From assembly GCA_028023455.1 (NCBI GenBank), contig JAQFVV010006246.1, positions 6,214,363 to 6,278,362 on the forward strand: a stretch of 64,000 nt of DNA, read 5' to 3'. This DNA comes from Epiperipatus broadwayi (lineage: Eukaryota > Onychophora > Udeonychophora > Euonychophora > Peripatidae). The position numbers and the translations under genes were made by a program. This document shows, in pieces, positions 26,160 to 37,904 of this stretch. Every line of letters starts with the position of its first letter. Positions within the stretch are counted from its first letter, which is position 1. Below the pieces are notes generated by a model. That model was not told where the DNA came from. It saw only the letters and a list, made by a program, of their open reading frames with translations, and made no database searches.

Positions 26160-26645
26160 CTTATTGGCCCTGGCTAACTGTTCTCTGATACTTGGGAGCA
26201 GATGGCTCTGGGGACCATATACCAAATATTGCTAAAAAAATCCTGTCCCAACAATAGAGGTGGATGCTGAAGCCATGTCTTGCTGTAGGCATTGAGTGGT
26301 CTAAATGCCTCACTGCATCTGACATAATTGCGGAAATCAGTGGGTCCTTTACATTTGCAGATTCATGTCTGCAAGGGACAAGAACACTCCCACAATGCAA
26401 ATAGTGATGTGGTGTGTCCGACAAATCTTGTCCTTAATCATCCAATAGCCAAGATGTCATAAATAAATTTGTCTAGCTGCACAATGATTGATAACGTGGG
26501 TTCCCACAGAATCTAGTCAACTGCACTGAGGTGCACCGGTGTGTGGGCAGAGACACGAAGTGGGACACCCGCGGATCCTTGATTTCAAGTAATATTATGT
26601 AAACTTCCGAAATAAATTTATTTCTTAATAAAAAAAAAAAAAAAA
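26160..26645 (+). other. GC-rich island ending in a poly(A) tract, retrocopy-like
   Basis: The base composition changes sharply at about 26160 and stays near-balanced to about 26580. It is followed by AATAAATTTATTTC, AATAA and a run of about 17 A. A polyadenylation-like signal followed by poly(A) on the plus strand suggests a retroposed transcript, either a processed pseudogene or a retroelement 3' end. The 87-residue minus-strand open frame (26161-26424) runs against that polarity and I do not recognise it. The source transcript is unknown to me. Confidence 0.4.
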
Positions 26646-26649
26646 CTTG

Positions 26650-27735
26650 CTAACTCATGCCAGTTGATACATGTTATTAACAAAAAAACCCTCCAAAAAA
26701 ACTATTGAATAAAGATTGCTTTGATAAATATTTATAACAAAAGTGATGAAAATTGTAAAGAAGTGATATATATAATATTTGTAATTTTAATAATTATAAT
26801 TAAAAACATGTATAATGTAATCAAACAAAAAATAACGCAACAACACCATGGATTACCCATACATTCAACATATAAAGGAATATAAACATGAATATGATTT
26901 TCCAATTAATCAAAAACTGTGCAAACTTTTTAAACATTAAATATCTTAAATTATAACAGAAAAGGTTGTTAGATTAATTTAAACTGATATAAAATAACAA
27001 ACAAAATTATTTAAGTCATGTGATATTTACATCTACAGTGTAACGGTCCACTAGAAAAATGGGGAACACATCTCACTATGGTCAGACCTAGGGTCTTCTG
27101 GTAGAATGCTGTGAATAATTTGATGAAGTACCTAACGAATGATCATATCTACCTCCAAGGGCTAGCTCTAAGTTTACACATTAAATTCAGATACAATTTA
27201 AGCTAGTTCATCCACACCTCACCCCTCTTTCAGATTCCATTAGTCTCAGTATTCAAACTCAGGGAGAATGTTGCCATTGGCTCTCTTCAGGGGTGAATTT
27301 ATTCTAGATAGCAACTACTGCACCTCTATATAGGTTCCAATTGAATGAAGGGTTCATCTAACCATATTACTATATTATGATGTAAAAAGAAAGTTTGTGT
27401 ATATGCATGTATATCCAGAAATAAATTGATGAACGAATGAATAAATAATTTTGACAAACTAGAAAACATTTTAATGAAAATCAAGTTAACAACATTTATT
27501 GACTAACAAAATAAAAATTCAAAACACTTTTAACATGATAAAAAAATGTATATATTTTTGTATCAAGTATGTACCTCTACCATATTAATGACTAAATGTG
27601 TTTATTATTCCAACCCTTACCCATGGTAGATATACATGACAAAGCATTAACTATTTACAAAGCAGATAAAATTAACAAAAAAATCATTAATTCATTATTA
27701 CAATGATCACAAAGTTAGCTGAATATTTTACAATA
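26650..27735. other. AT-rich stretch with a GC-richer patch
   Basis: No coding exon was recognised. The patch at about 27040-27360 is less AT-rich and may be an old repeat. If the tentative COPS3 terminal exon is real, the 27490-27735 part would be its 3' untranslated region; AATAAA on the minus strand is present there. Confidence 0.35.
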
Positions 27736-27857
27736 TTATATCAATGTATGTACAATAGCTTCATTGTCCAATTCCAGATGTAGAAGTTCCATCTTCTTTT
27801 GGGACTCCCCCCAACTATGAACAAGTTTCCTATGGTTGATAGAAAAGAATGTCCATG
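27736..27857 (-). CDS. Tentative terminal exon of COPS3
   Basis: A good minus-strand acceptor (TTAATCTTCCAG) ends at 27858. From there one frame stays open for about 40 codons to a TAA at 27736-27738. It contains SINHRKLVHSWGESQKK, which loosely resembles the last residues of CSN3 (N-P-x-x-V-Q-K-x-x-G-S-Q). A second frame gives LGGVPKEDGTSTSGIGQ and a stop, also plausible as a tail but with stops upstream. The exons that should link it to 33485 were not found, so assignment rests on position, strand and weak similarity. It may be unrelated. Confidence 0.25.
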
Positions 27858-27859
27858 CT

Positions 27860-30800
27860 GGAAGATTAATCATTCACACTGAATAAACAAATATTTAGTT
27901 AACAAAAAAAATAAACAATACAAACTCTGTCCTGTAACAAGTGTATGTTCTTAATATATAAAATCTTACCTCATTCCATATCACAGTAATGATGATGACT
28001 AATATCAAATCACTACAGAGGGAGAACTGACCTAAACTTTATTTAACAAAAAAAAGATTTTGTCCAACTTAACAACCTCCCCCCCCTGTATTTTTTTTAT
28101 TTCAATTACAGTGGACTCTTCCAAGTTGTAGATATTTAGGTTTCCAAGTACAGAAGTGAAATGAAAATATAATTCAGGAAATGTATATATAAATAAAACA
28201 TAGCAAATTAAAACTTTCTTCAAATCATCTTTATTAATGTCCATGAATTTGGCAAATAATGTCTATCATAGATAAAGTCTATCTCTCTTCAGGTCATCCT
28301 TCTTCGACAAGTCAGCACTCATGGGGACTCCTCGGAGACATGCTTAGAATGACAGTTTCGATCTTCTGTTGTTTTCATTCTGGATCTATCTAGACATTTA
28401 AGCCAGGACATTTGATGTTACTTTAGGCATTATACAGATGAATATTAAATTATTGCGCTTCTTATGATCAGGGAAAATAGCACTCCGGCCCTAAGACAAT
28501 GTTAAATTAGCCAGAATACATTGCTCTGCAGTTCATAAAAGATTTAAATTTCCTTAATTTGTTATTCAATGGCTTTTATAAGGAAAGAATTATTTCATCA
28601 TTTATATATTGTGATGATCACACATACTGTGATCACATATGTATATATATTTGATATTAAATAATATTAAATAGTAGTTGTTGTTTTTTTGAAAATATAC
28701 AAATAGTTAAATTGGTTAAAATCACTTAAGAAAGAACTGCATTAATTATGTAATGAAATAAAAGAGGGGGAAATTGAATCGAACAAGATTCTTATCTTTT
28801 ATCCTTCAAAGTTTATATTTTGAAAAATAGAAATATTAAAAGTTAGAAATAGTAGAATCGTATATTAAGTTTAGGATGAAAATGTAAAAAGAAGATATAA
28901 ATAAAAGGGGAATCAAATGATTTAAAAAGGTGACATTTAGGAGTTTTAAATGAAAGTATAAGTAGAAATTAGATTATGATAAAAGATAAAAAAACTGCTC
29001 TTCAAAATACACATTTTGACTAAATGAAATATGTATGTGAATGTGTGTATAAAGAAGGGGAAAATTTATTGTATGTTTAAATAAGAACAATGTTATTATA
29101 AAAAAAAAAAAGGAAAAAAAATGTAAAACCCATGTTATAAATATAATGAAATTAGAATTTAAGAAATGAAATTAGAATTTAAGAAAAGAAATTTTATGTA
29201 AGCTGTAGAAGAAATGTTTTAAAGTTAAAGGTGTGAAAAAAAACCCTACGAATTCCAATGAACAATAGATCAAGATAAGAAAGGAATTTTGGAGAGAGAC
29301 ATTAATTAATTAACGGTGAGATTTTGAGGGGAGAACTTGAGTTGAGAAGGAGAGTATTAGACCTTTGAGGAGAGCAGACATTAAAAAAAAAAGCTGAGTA
29401 AAAGACATCTTCGTTTAAGACTGACCAAAATTTGAATGAATATGAGACAAATCTACTAAACGAGTGAATCTTCAAGAATGTGTGGCTAAGGGCCATCATG
29501 ATCGCTGGTTGATCCAAACTCGCCATGCTCGTACGGTCACCTCACCATGAAACAATTGCTGGTGTAGCGCCTGCCTGATGATCCACCTGCCATGCCATTA
29601 ACACCTTAGTACTGTGAAGCTACTGCATATAGGAAGAAGAAATTCCATAAAAAAAAAAGCCGGAGCCGAAGAATGGCCATCTCTACTAAAGAAGTGGAGA
29701 AATTCCACAGGACGACCAGCAGAACATTAGTCAATGTCAAAAAAAAGAAAAAAAAACCTAGGTAACATAAATGATTCAAAAATATATATCAAACGTGCAC
29801 ATACTCTTCACATGCCATTATATGCAATTGCAATTCCAAATATTAGTGAGATAGATCTGAATTAGACTCTTAAATAATACTTGGAAGAAAGACTATAATT
29901 GATCTTATTTCAATATATTAAAGACATACACCTAACTATAGCATTAGATTTAATGATTTTATTGTACCTTTAAATGTTTCATGTAATTTTTTTTGTGTTA
30001 TGGTATTAGAGTAAATATTTTATTAATATATTATTCTATCTGTCTCGTCTCGTTTTCTTCACCATTCTAAATAGTTTAATTTACGGAGGGTTTGTTTATA
30101 ATGAGTGCTTCATTTGAGTAGTAAGTAACACATGAGGATAGTTGTACAGTATTAATAATCCCAATAAATTTTATAAATTAACCAAGCATTGTAACTCTTT
30201 AATAAGTACAGCAGCCGAGAGACGTCTGGTCAGGAAAGATAACCTTGTGGCAATATTCGTATTGTGACAGGTTCGATCAGGTATGGATATAACATCGGTT
30301 ATATTTATATGTTCTCTCGCTTGGAGTAACAGAAATAATTCAAGTTTCAGATTTTTTATTATTGTGTTGTTATCCTTTATTGGTATATTTTATTGAATAT
30401 GATGTATATTATCTGAAGCGACCGATTGATCATTTAGTTCCGTTATAATATATATATATGTTGGTGAGGTTCTATTTCTTTATTTTATCCGCATTCAAAT
30501 AAGAGCACAGTTTTTTTTACTTTAAATGTCAATTTAAAATCAGTTCAGTTATTTTTTATCCAACCGCATGAATCTATCAAAAATTTTTTTTCTGTTTAAA
30601 TATTGGTTATAGTTTTTTATAATTTTGCACTACGAAGATTAGATGAAAATTTGAATATTCGAATAAGTTGTCCATATTCTCTTAGATTTGAACATTTGAT
30701 TTTTAGATGTTGGTGTTATATAGCTATTATATTCTTTTTAAAATAATAAAAGATGACAGAAACGAATGGGGTTTGCTTTTATATTGGGTTTAGTTTCCGT

Positions 30801-32430
30801 TGTTTAGTATATTTGCATTTCTATTTCCTTTTCCATTGCTGTATATGTTTATTGTTGCACATATTATATTGATTGTAAGTAAAAATAAAATTACATAATA
30901 AAATTCTGCTTTCACCGTCTGCATTTGGTTAGCTAGTGACTGGCTTGACATTAGGTCATCGTCATGTTTATTAAGTCTAAGTCTTGTATCATGATGTAAA
31001 ATACATTGATATTTAATTCATTATTGATATACATATTTATTTGCATGAATTCTTTAACTAGGGTTTTTATCGTTTTATAAGATAAGGGAAATTAGTCTAT
31101 TGTGATATTTATTTAATATAGTATTTAATAAAATACACCTTTGTTGTATATATATATATATTTTCTTTAAAAAAATAAAATAAAATCCCCAACCCCTTTT
31201 TTCTAATATTACATTTTAAATGAGTTTTTTATTTGATGGTGTGAGTAAACAAAATACTCAATCAGATTGTAAGCTACTCTCTTACAACCAGCTAATGTGA
31301 AATGAAATGAAAATATGAATTTTTACAATAAAGCAAAATTTAGTATATGAGATGTTAAAAAATGTGTTAAGCATAATCCAGAATACTAATTTGTTAATAA
31401 ATTTTTCTCTTAGACCTTTACTTTCTTGTTATTTTTGATTTTATATATGACATCCCATGCCACTATGAAGATATAAATAATTTAAGATTATATATTGTAA
31501 GATAAGATAGTAATTTATTAGAAATAATGAATTTGATTATATATATATATATATTAAAGAAGGGCAGAACAATAATATTTCAGTTTTTAAAAAAAAATGT
31601 TTATTATTACAATTATTATGCAAAATACCATTGTTTCCAATGAGTGCACATTTGTGGAAATGGCATTGATAATGCTAAATAACAGACACAGAATTTTTTC
31701 CTCTTTATGTCGCTGAATATGTACCCCATTACTGAGCTGTGTATCTATTAAATAAAAAAAGCATAACAACAATATTTCATTACTTTCTCATATATTTCCA
31801 AGATCTCTTCACTCTAATGTAGTGTATCCATTGTAAGTTTAAGTAAAAGATGGTTGCTAGATTTATAAGTGCATTAGTTCCAGTTTTGAATCTTAGTTCT
31901 CAATCAGCAAAATCCATAATCAGTCTAAAGATGAGAATCTTATTATAATACTATGCTATCTAATGTCCATTGGTTATTCAAATTTCACAGTAGATAGCTC
32001 AAAAATATGATGAAGAAAACTGCTCTTGGAAAAGAGAAGTATCCAGCCTTTCATACAAAGTAATAATTTAAACTAATAAGCTATTAGATTAAGAAGATTT
32101 GCTTATTAAGCCATTTACAATTTATATATATCAGCATACATTATTTTATAATCCCTACTAGTCATTTTTTTTTAAAGACAACAATGATCAAACTATTAGC
32201 AAATAATCATCTATCTCCTGTTTTGATTAATATTTATTTAGAAGAGTAGCTAAATGAGTAATACCTTGGATTAAAAAACAAAACAAAGTAACAAAAATAA
32301 ACCTATTAACTATAAGAAAAGAAAAATACATGATACCAGATTTGTTAATAATACAGCAATACTTGCAGATAGTGAAAATATATTTACTAAAATGTTAAAC
32401 ATTAATTCTTATTAAGGGCGATGTCAGAAT
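27860..32430. other. AT-rich stretch, probably intronic or intergenic
   Basis: No exon could be assigned. The 28270-28400 and 29500-29760 patches are GC-richer but give no recognisable product. A tRNA-like segment with CAGGTTCGATCAGG lies near 30268-30281 and may be a SINE remnant. A/T dinucleotide runs lie near 31145-31162 and 31537-31555. If COPS3 extends to 27736, this region is intron. Confidence 0.4.
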
Positions 32431-32431
32431 G

Positions 32432-32804
32432 TAATAATTATATAAGGCTAAAACCTTAGTGCATGCGCCTTGAGTGCTTAATTTTAATAAGAGAGACCTC
32501 TACAAATCATAACGCAAGATTCAACTTTATAAAGATAAGGACTCCCTCTTATCTCTGAACCTATTTTCTTAATTATATAGGCAAATCTAAAACATATTGA
32601 TTTGGGAGCTAATGTTAATGTTTAACAGAATTAGTGGACTTAAACAGTGAAGAATTTATTAGCTTCATGCTCCCAAATCAATATGCTTTAGATTTGCCTA
32701 TATAATTAAGAAAATAGATTCAGAGATGATTGGTAGAGGTCTCTCTTGTTAAAATTAAGCAATCAAGGCGCATGTACTAAGGTTTTAGCCTTATATAATT
32801 ATTA
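32432..32804. mobile_element. Foldback element with long terminal inverted repeats
   Basis: The left arm (32432-32613) and right arm (32658-32804) are near-perfect inverted copies. Both carry TATAAGGCTAAAACCTTAGT (A for G late in the right arm), GCTTAATTTTAA, GAGAGACCTCTAC and AATTATATAGGCAAATCTAA. The left arm has about 45 extra bases at about 32504-32548. The spacer is about 44 bp with no coding content. A 15-bp direct repeat, TAAAATGTTAAACAT, lies at 32388-32402 and 32803-32817 and could mark the insertion. Confidence 0.75.
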
Positions 32805-32819
32805 AAATGTTAAACATAA

Positions 32820-33480
32820 GTAATGTAATTTAGAAAAAAATTGTGCAAAAACAAATACAATTTAAACTAAAGCAATAAAAATAAATGGAAAAAATATTAA
32901 CAGTGATAGTCGGGGGGGGGGGGGGAGTTATACAACAAATTAATGCTTTTTAATACTTGTGAAGACATTTATGGATTTAAAGGTTTTTAATAGTCATTAA
33001 ATAATTTTTCAAATCATTAAAAATAGATTAAAATGTTTTATTGCAATGTAATTCTATATTGAACAGATATTTATAATTTCAGAAAAAAGAAAGGAAAAAA
33101 CCTAAAAGACTCTAAAAAAATGTGGAATAAGATTGGAGGAAAAAAATGAGTCAAAATAATATGGTTAAAATTATATAAGTGTTGAAGAGAATACATGAAA
33201 AAAAAGTTTGAGAAAATTAACAAGACTAAAGAGAAACTGGAGTAAATTTGTACTTTAAGATAGAAAAATTATAGATATGTTTAAAAAAATAAATAAGAAA
33301 GGTGAGAGGAAAAATGGCAGTTGAAAAAAAAAAAAGTTGGTAACTTTATTTGAAGAGTACAGAAGAAGAAAAACTTAGAAATCTGAAATGATTTATAAGC
33401 TTTTTCTTTTTGTATAGCTAGCAATGATAAAGAATTAAACATTTCATATTATTAAGTATCATAGACATCTGCTCAGAGTC
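32820..33480. other. AT-rich stretch downstream of the COPS3 exon pair
   Basis: Most likely COPS3 intron. Contains a run of 13 G at about 32913 and purine-rich sequence. The expected next COPS3 exon was not found here. Confidence 0.45.
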
Positions 33481-33484
33481 TTAC

Positions 33485-33556
33485 CTTAGTTAGTCTTTGA
33501 ATATTTTTCTTGTAAAGAGATAAAATGCACTGCTTCACCAAACCCATGTTGTTATC
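33485..33556 (-). CDS. COPS3: COP9 signalosome subunit 3, internal exon
   Basis: This 72-nt exon (24 codons, phase 0 at both ends) is bounded by a TTTTAG acceptor above 33556 and a GTAAG donor at 33480-33484. It encodes DNNMGLVKQC, then SLYKKNIQRLTK, which I recognise as the conserved segment of CSN3 just before the PCI domain core. CSN3 is a scaffold subunit of the COP9 signalosome, the complex that removes NEDD8 from cullin-RING ubiquitin ligases. It follows the 33641-33742 exon after an 84-bp intron. The next exon, which should begin near TFLTLSL, was not found. Confidence 0.9.
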
Positions 33557-33640
33557 CTAAAATGCAGAAAATATTTATTAATATAAAAATTATATATATA
33601 AAACTCTTCCCACTTCCCCTAAAAAAAAGGAAATTCTTAC

Positions 33641-33742
33641 TCTAACAAACATGTCGGAGTGTTGATTGACTACAGCTCGAAGTTCATCAGGGTTGTTTGT
33701 TGTATATGCAATGCCCAAATCATGATAAGCTTGGCTCAGAGG
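33641..33742 (-). CDS. COPS3: COP9 signalosome subunit 3, internal exon
   Basis: A 102-nt exon (34 codons, phase 0) lies between an AATTACAG acceptor above 33742 and a GTAAGA donor below 33641. It encodes PLSQAYHDLG, then AYTTNNPDELR, then VNQHSDMFVR. This matches the part of CSN3 that in vertebrates reads around AYHEL-x-VYSTNNP and VNKHSETF. The reading frame continues without a break into the 33485-33556 exon across an 84-bp intron, giving 58 uninterrupted CSN3 residues. That split structure with intact splice sites argues for the real gene and not a processed copy. Upstream exons (minus strand, higher coordinates) were not found in this window. Confidence 0.92.
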
Positions 33743-34645
33743 CTGTAATTAAAAAAATAAAATTTCATTATATTGTTAAATAAAAATAAAATTAATATAT
33801 ATATTAATAAATTTTTAAGTAATATGCATTTAAATTTTTTATTTCTAATTGTTTCAAATAGAACACTAAAATAAATGAACATGACCATAGTAAAAATCTT
33901 TCTCCTCTCTATAAATAAATATTGTTTTGTTTCAAAGGTCTATTACGGTGATAGTTGATAATTGTCTACATACTCTAATAGAATGTAATTTATTATATAT
34001 ATACTCGCATACAAATTTCATATTAATAAGCGCTGGTAAAAGTTAAAAAATCAAACTTAAATAGCTCGCTACAGCACAAGAATAGCTTCATTATTCTTCC
34101 ACAAGAGTTGAAGAATATTAAAACGAGACTTCGATTATCAATATGAGTGTTTATGATTCTCCTTCCATACATTATCCTCTAGATAAAAATATCTAGATAC
34201 CTATTTACAAGTCTGTATCACATAGCTAAGTTATCTACCATATTATGCAAATGTATTGCATTTAAAAAATAATGATAATATTATTTTATAATAAAGAACC
34301 AAGTTGAGATAACTACAATAAAATACTAACTGACATGGAATGTCCAGTAAAAATGAATGAATATAATTTTTTTTTCTTTTTCAGATAAATGATATCTAAT
34401 AAGAAAATAATGAAGAAAGAAAATTATATGGCAATATAGATTGTTCATATATCCTAAAAACTTGGCTTTATTAGGTTTACTAAATAAAACTATTTGATTG
34501 TCAATATATGAGGCAGTAAAAAAATAGATCACAACAATGTTTCTTTTAGGTATTTGTAAGCTTAGTCAAAACAGTTCTTTTAAATCATATACAAAGAATT
34601 TTCCCTCAAATAATCATACACAATTACACACACACATATATATAT
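33743..34645. other. AT-rich stretch upstream of the COPS3 exon pair
   Basis: Expected to be COPS3 intron on the minus strand. No further exon was recognised. Confidence 0.45.
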
Positions 34646-34647
34646 AT

Positions 34648-35115
34648 ATGATAAAATATTTACAATATCAATATAAAATGATAAATAATAGCTATAACCA
34701 GAAAATGACTTGTTTGCCATCCTGATTAACATTTTACATTTAAAATTTTGAAAATTAAACATTAAAGTCATGTAACATTAACGTTTTTATGTGAATGTTT
34801 AATTTTTCATATTTTATGAGTATTAATATAATTATATTACTTACTTAATAGATTATCTGTCATATTTATAAAATATGCCTCTTCAATATTTCTTTTTTTC
34901 AAATCATTTTCCACATGTAAAATAAAAGCAAAAACTCCCATTAACTGAATGTACTGCAAACAAAAATTTACTTGTATCCATGAAATCTCACAAATTTATT
35001 ATATAGAAGTTCATGTTCATGAATTCTCTTTTCAATGAACATTTTGATTCACCAATGTAACTGGACCCACCTTGGCATACCACTTTACATATAATATTAC
35101 ATTTGTTGATTTTCC
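34648..35115 (-). pseudogene. GIY-YIG retroelement relic, copy A
   Basis: The minus strand encodes CKVVCQGGSSYIGES at about 35045-35090, then, with a frameshift, KRIHEHELLYNKF. SSYIGES is the second half of a GIY-YIG nuclease motif of the Penelope-like type, and the following basic segment with HEH fits the same domain. Stops follow. The copy then continues as noncoding 3' sequence shared with copy B, for example ATCAGGATGGCAAAC against CTCAGGATGGCAGAC. No reverse transcriptase part is present. Confidence 0.6.
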
Positions 35116-35144
35116 TTTCTATTAATAATTAATCTACAAGAATT

Positions 35145-35205
35145 GTTTTCTCTTCAATATTTTTTTTTCATCTATAAAATGGGAAAAAAATATTGAAGAG
35201 AAACA
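35145..35205. repeat. Hairpin between two GIY-YIG relics
   Basis: TCTCTTCAATATTTTTTTT and its reverse complement AAAAAAATATTGAAGAGA flank a spacer of about 15 bases. It lies midway between relic copies A and B, which point in opposite directions. Confidence 0.7.
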
Positions 35206-35336
35206 TGAATTTCATTACCATATATAAACTATGGACTGTTTACTATAATCACATCATTGATTTCTTTTCATTTTAATGTTGCACTCAATGTTGGATTAAA
35301 TACTGGTAGGTTGATTATTAATGAAAAGAATGCTAT

Positions 35337-35758
35337 TGATAAAATCAACAATTGTAATATTATATACAAAGTAGTGTTCAGTTATGTGCAATGAAAAAGA
35401 GAATCCATGAACATGGACATTTATATAATAAATTGAGATGTTCTGTAGATATATATAAATCTGTACTTGCAGAACATTCATTTATTTGTAAGGGGAAGTA
35501 TATGTTTATTTTATATGTAGAAAATAACTTGAAGAAAAGAAAAATTATATTTTACAAATATGTCACATGACTTATTAAATAAATAATATGAATGTGTTAA
35601 TATAAGTAAGTTTTGGAAAATGGACATTCAATTAAGATTACATGATTTTTTTTGTCATTTTTAAAATTTTAACTGTAAAATACTACTCAGGATGGCAGAC
35701 ATGCCGTAAGCTGGTTATAGCAATTCTTTACTATTATATATTGATATTTGGGATATTG
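35337..35758 (+). pseudogene. GIY-YIG retroelement relic, copy B
   Basis: Plus-strand translation from about 35390 reads CAMKKRIHEHGHLYNKL, then YKSVLAEHSFI. This is the same domain segment as copies A and C. The GIY-YIG core upstream is degraded. The 3' part shares noncoding sequence with copy A (AAATCAACAA, GTAATATTATAT, CAGGATGGCA). It is broken by stops and lacks the reverse transcriptase. Confidence 0.55.
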
Positions 35759-35759
35759 T

Positions 35760-37020
35760 AGGGTTTATTTCAGAGTTTTTTATTTATATATACTGAGAGC
35801 AGAAATAATTTAATAATTGGAAATTTCAATGAATATTGATGTTGAAAGTTTATTATGCTCCAGAAACTTTTCTGAGAATTAAATATCCATAATTTTTTCT
35901 TAAATTCTGAACAAAGATACAATAAAGGGTATAAGTCATATCGGCAAAAAAAATGCATTAATCCATGTGCTAACTGATGATTCAGTCAAAGTCTAAATAT
36001 TTTACTATGATTATAAAATGTAATGCTTTAAAAATAATGAATTTATAATATAAGTACACAGTATCTATAATAAAAAAGAGCAATATCACTCCAACAACTC
36101 TCAGAGAGATTAATGAAATAGAAGACATTAAACATTTTAGGTTTCTTAACTGTCAAGTATTACAAGAAGAAAAGTTACAAGTCTATTGAAAATATTTTCT
36201 ACTGAATTCAGATTCAAATTTAGATTCACAAGCATGTGTGAATACATTAATGTAATACTGAAAGGCTCTTCCTGTCATAATTTAATGTATAATTAATGGA
36301 ACAATTAATTGGCTATATACTGTATGTAATAGACAATCAAAGTGAAATTAATTAAATATAGAGTTTTAATGAAACTAGAAATGTTGGCTGAACTAGATAG
36401 ATAATCAAAACATAACTATTATATTTAAAGTAAAATCCTTTTAGTAAGAACTCTAGACTTATTTAATGTTGATGTTATTATAAAATTTTCATAAAGTTGA
36501 CAATGATTTACAAACATCTCAATAAAAAAGATTCCACAGCATGTTTATATTACATTTTAATAATGTTGAAAAAATATATAATCCTACTTAAATGATGTTG
36601 TAAGATATATTGGGAACACAAATAATGAATAGATTGTTTTGAAATGACTGCAATTGCAAGTATATTCCTCTGTTTCCTAAACAATTATCTGAAATTTTAT
36701 CTTTCTTTCATCATTGCCAAGCAATAACATTTTATCCAATAAATAAACCATAAACTTTCCTAGTATATTCAAAATATAATTTTTATCTCAAGCTTGAGTT
36801 CTAGTTTTTTTTTTGCTATCTATGAAATTTCTAAGCAGTATTCTTTCTCTAATTTAAGTTTAAATCCAAACTCTCATAAGTACACATTAATACAAGAAAG
36901 GCTAATGTATGGGCAAATTTCCCTTCTTATTTTTATGAAAACATTTATCTTTCGGTACGAAAATTAAGTGATCAACAATAGATTTATTTAGTAGTTTTTA
37001 CAGTTTTAAATTTTAAACCA
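35760..37020. other. AT-rich noncoding stretch
   Basis: No gene or element was recognised. Confidence 0.5.
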
Positions 37021-37025
37021 TAAAG

Positions 37026-37900
37026 CAAGAATTCTTAAACGTTTTATGATCACAGACAATCAGTGGATACTCAGTATAGCCAAAATTACTTCACAAGACT
37101 ATCAAAATAAAAATAAAATAATAATAATAAATCTTAAGATTTTATAATTTATTTATCAGAATCCACAAAATAGCAATAATTAGTAAGATTTATGGCTGAT
37201 TTTTTTTGTGCAATTAAAACAAACAACAGAAATATAGTTGCTTACAATGTTATTTGCATGATATTAAGTCTATCTCTCTACTTTGATTTCAGAAACAATA
37301 ATGCAAAAAATCCTATTTTATAGACATTATAGTTGTGAAGGAAAGAACAACATTCATTATCTTCTATTTCTGATTTATTTACATTAAAATTATTTAATAT
37401 CCAATCCAAAATTTTCAAATTCAGCTTCTTTTTTTTACAAATTATTTTCTTGGATTCATGGAAGTCTTTCTTTGTTAATCATTGACACTTATTATGGTCT
37501 CAAATGAAAATATTTATCACAATCCAAACATATTATAATCATTAATTTGCAATTAGAACTTCTAAATGATTCCTTACTTCTTGAGATATTTTAACAAGAA
37601 ATTTTTTTGCAATTATAGTAATAATATCATGAAGTACTGAGAAGTTTACCAGAATTCTGATTTCAATATGATGAGTCAAATAAGTAATGATTTCAAAAAA
37701 TGCTGGTAAGTTTTCCCAGCTCTGGGTAATATCCATATCACTTCTTTGCATCAGCAAATTCAAATCATTAAGATAAATAAAAAAAGTGACCAAATACATC
37801 AAGCTAACTATAAAATATTTATCCTCTATATGTGTTAAAAGAAAATGATATTTACTTAAATATTTTTTTATGAGGCACAGTAAGACACAATGTTCCACTC
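37026..37900 (-). pseudogene. hAT-superfamily transposase relic (C-terminal half)
   Basis: The 118-residue minus-strand frame (37542-37898) aligns by eye with the ZBED5/FAM200-type hAT transposase region: EHCVLL...LSKY, then DKYFIVSLMYLVTFFIYLN, DLNLLMQ, then ENLPAFFE. Further on (about 37230-37320) another frame gives FLKSK, RDRLNIMQ, matching the C-terminal dimerisation segment that usually reads S-x-K-x-R-x-R-L. The boundary at 37026 (CAAGAATTCTTAAACG) resembles a worn hAT terminal inverted repeat. Stops and frameshifts make it inactive. The DDE core is only partly covered and the other terminal repeat was not found. Confidence 0.6.
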
Positions 37901-37904
37901 TAAT

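Noticed and set aside
28032-28244. Minus-strand 70-residue frame between COPS3 exon candidates
   Set aside because: No CSN3 similarity, and its codons are AT-driven.
31587-31772. Minus-strand frame with acceptor-like TTATTTAATAG, considered as a COPS3 exon
   Set aside because: The peptide has no resemblance to CSN3 and is AT-driven; at best an untranslated exon.
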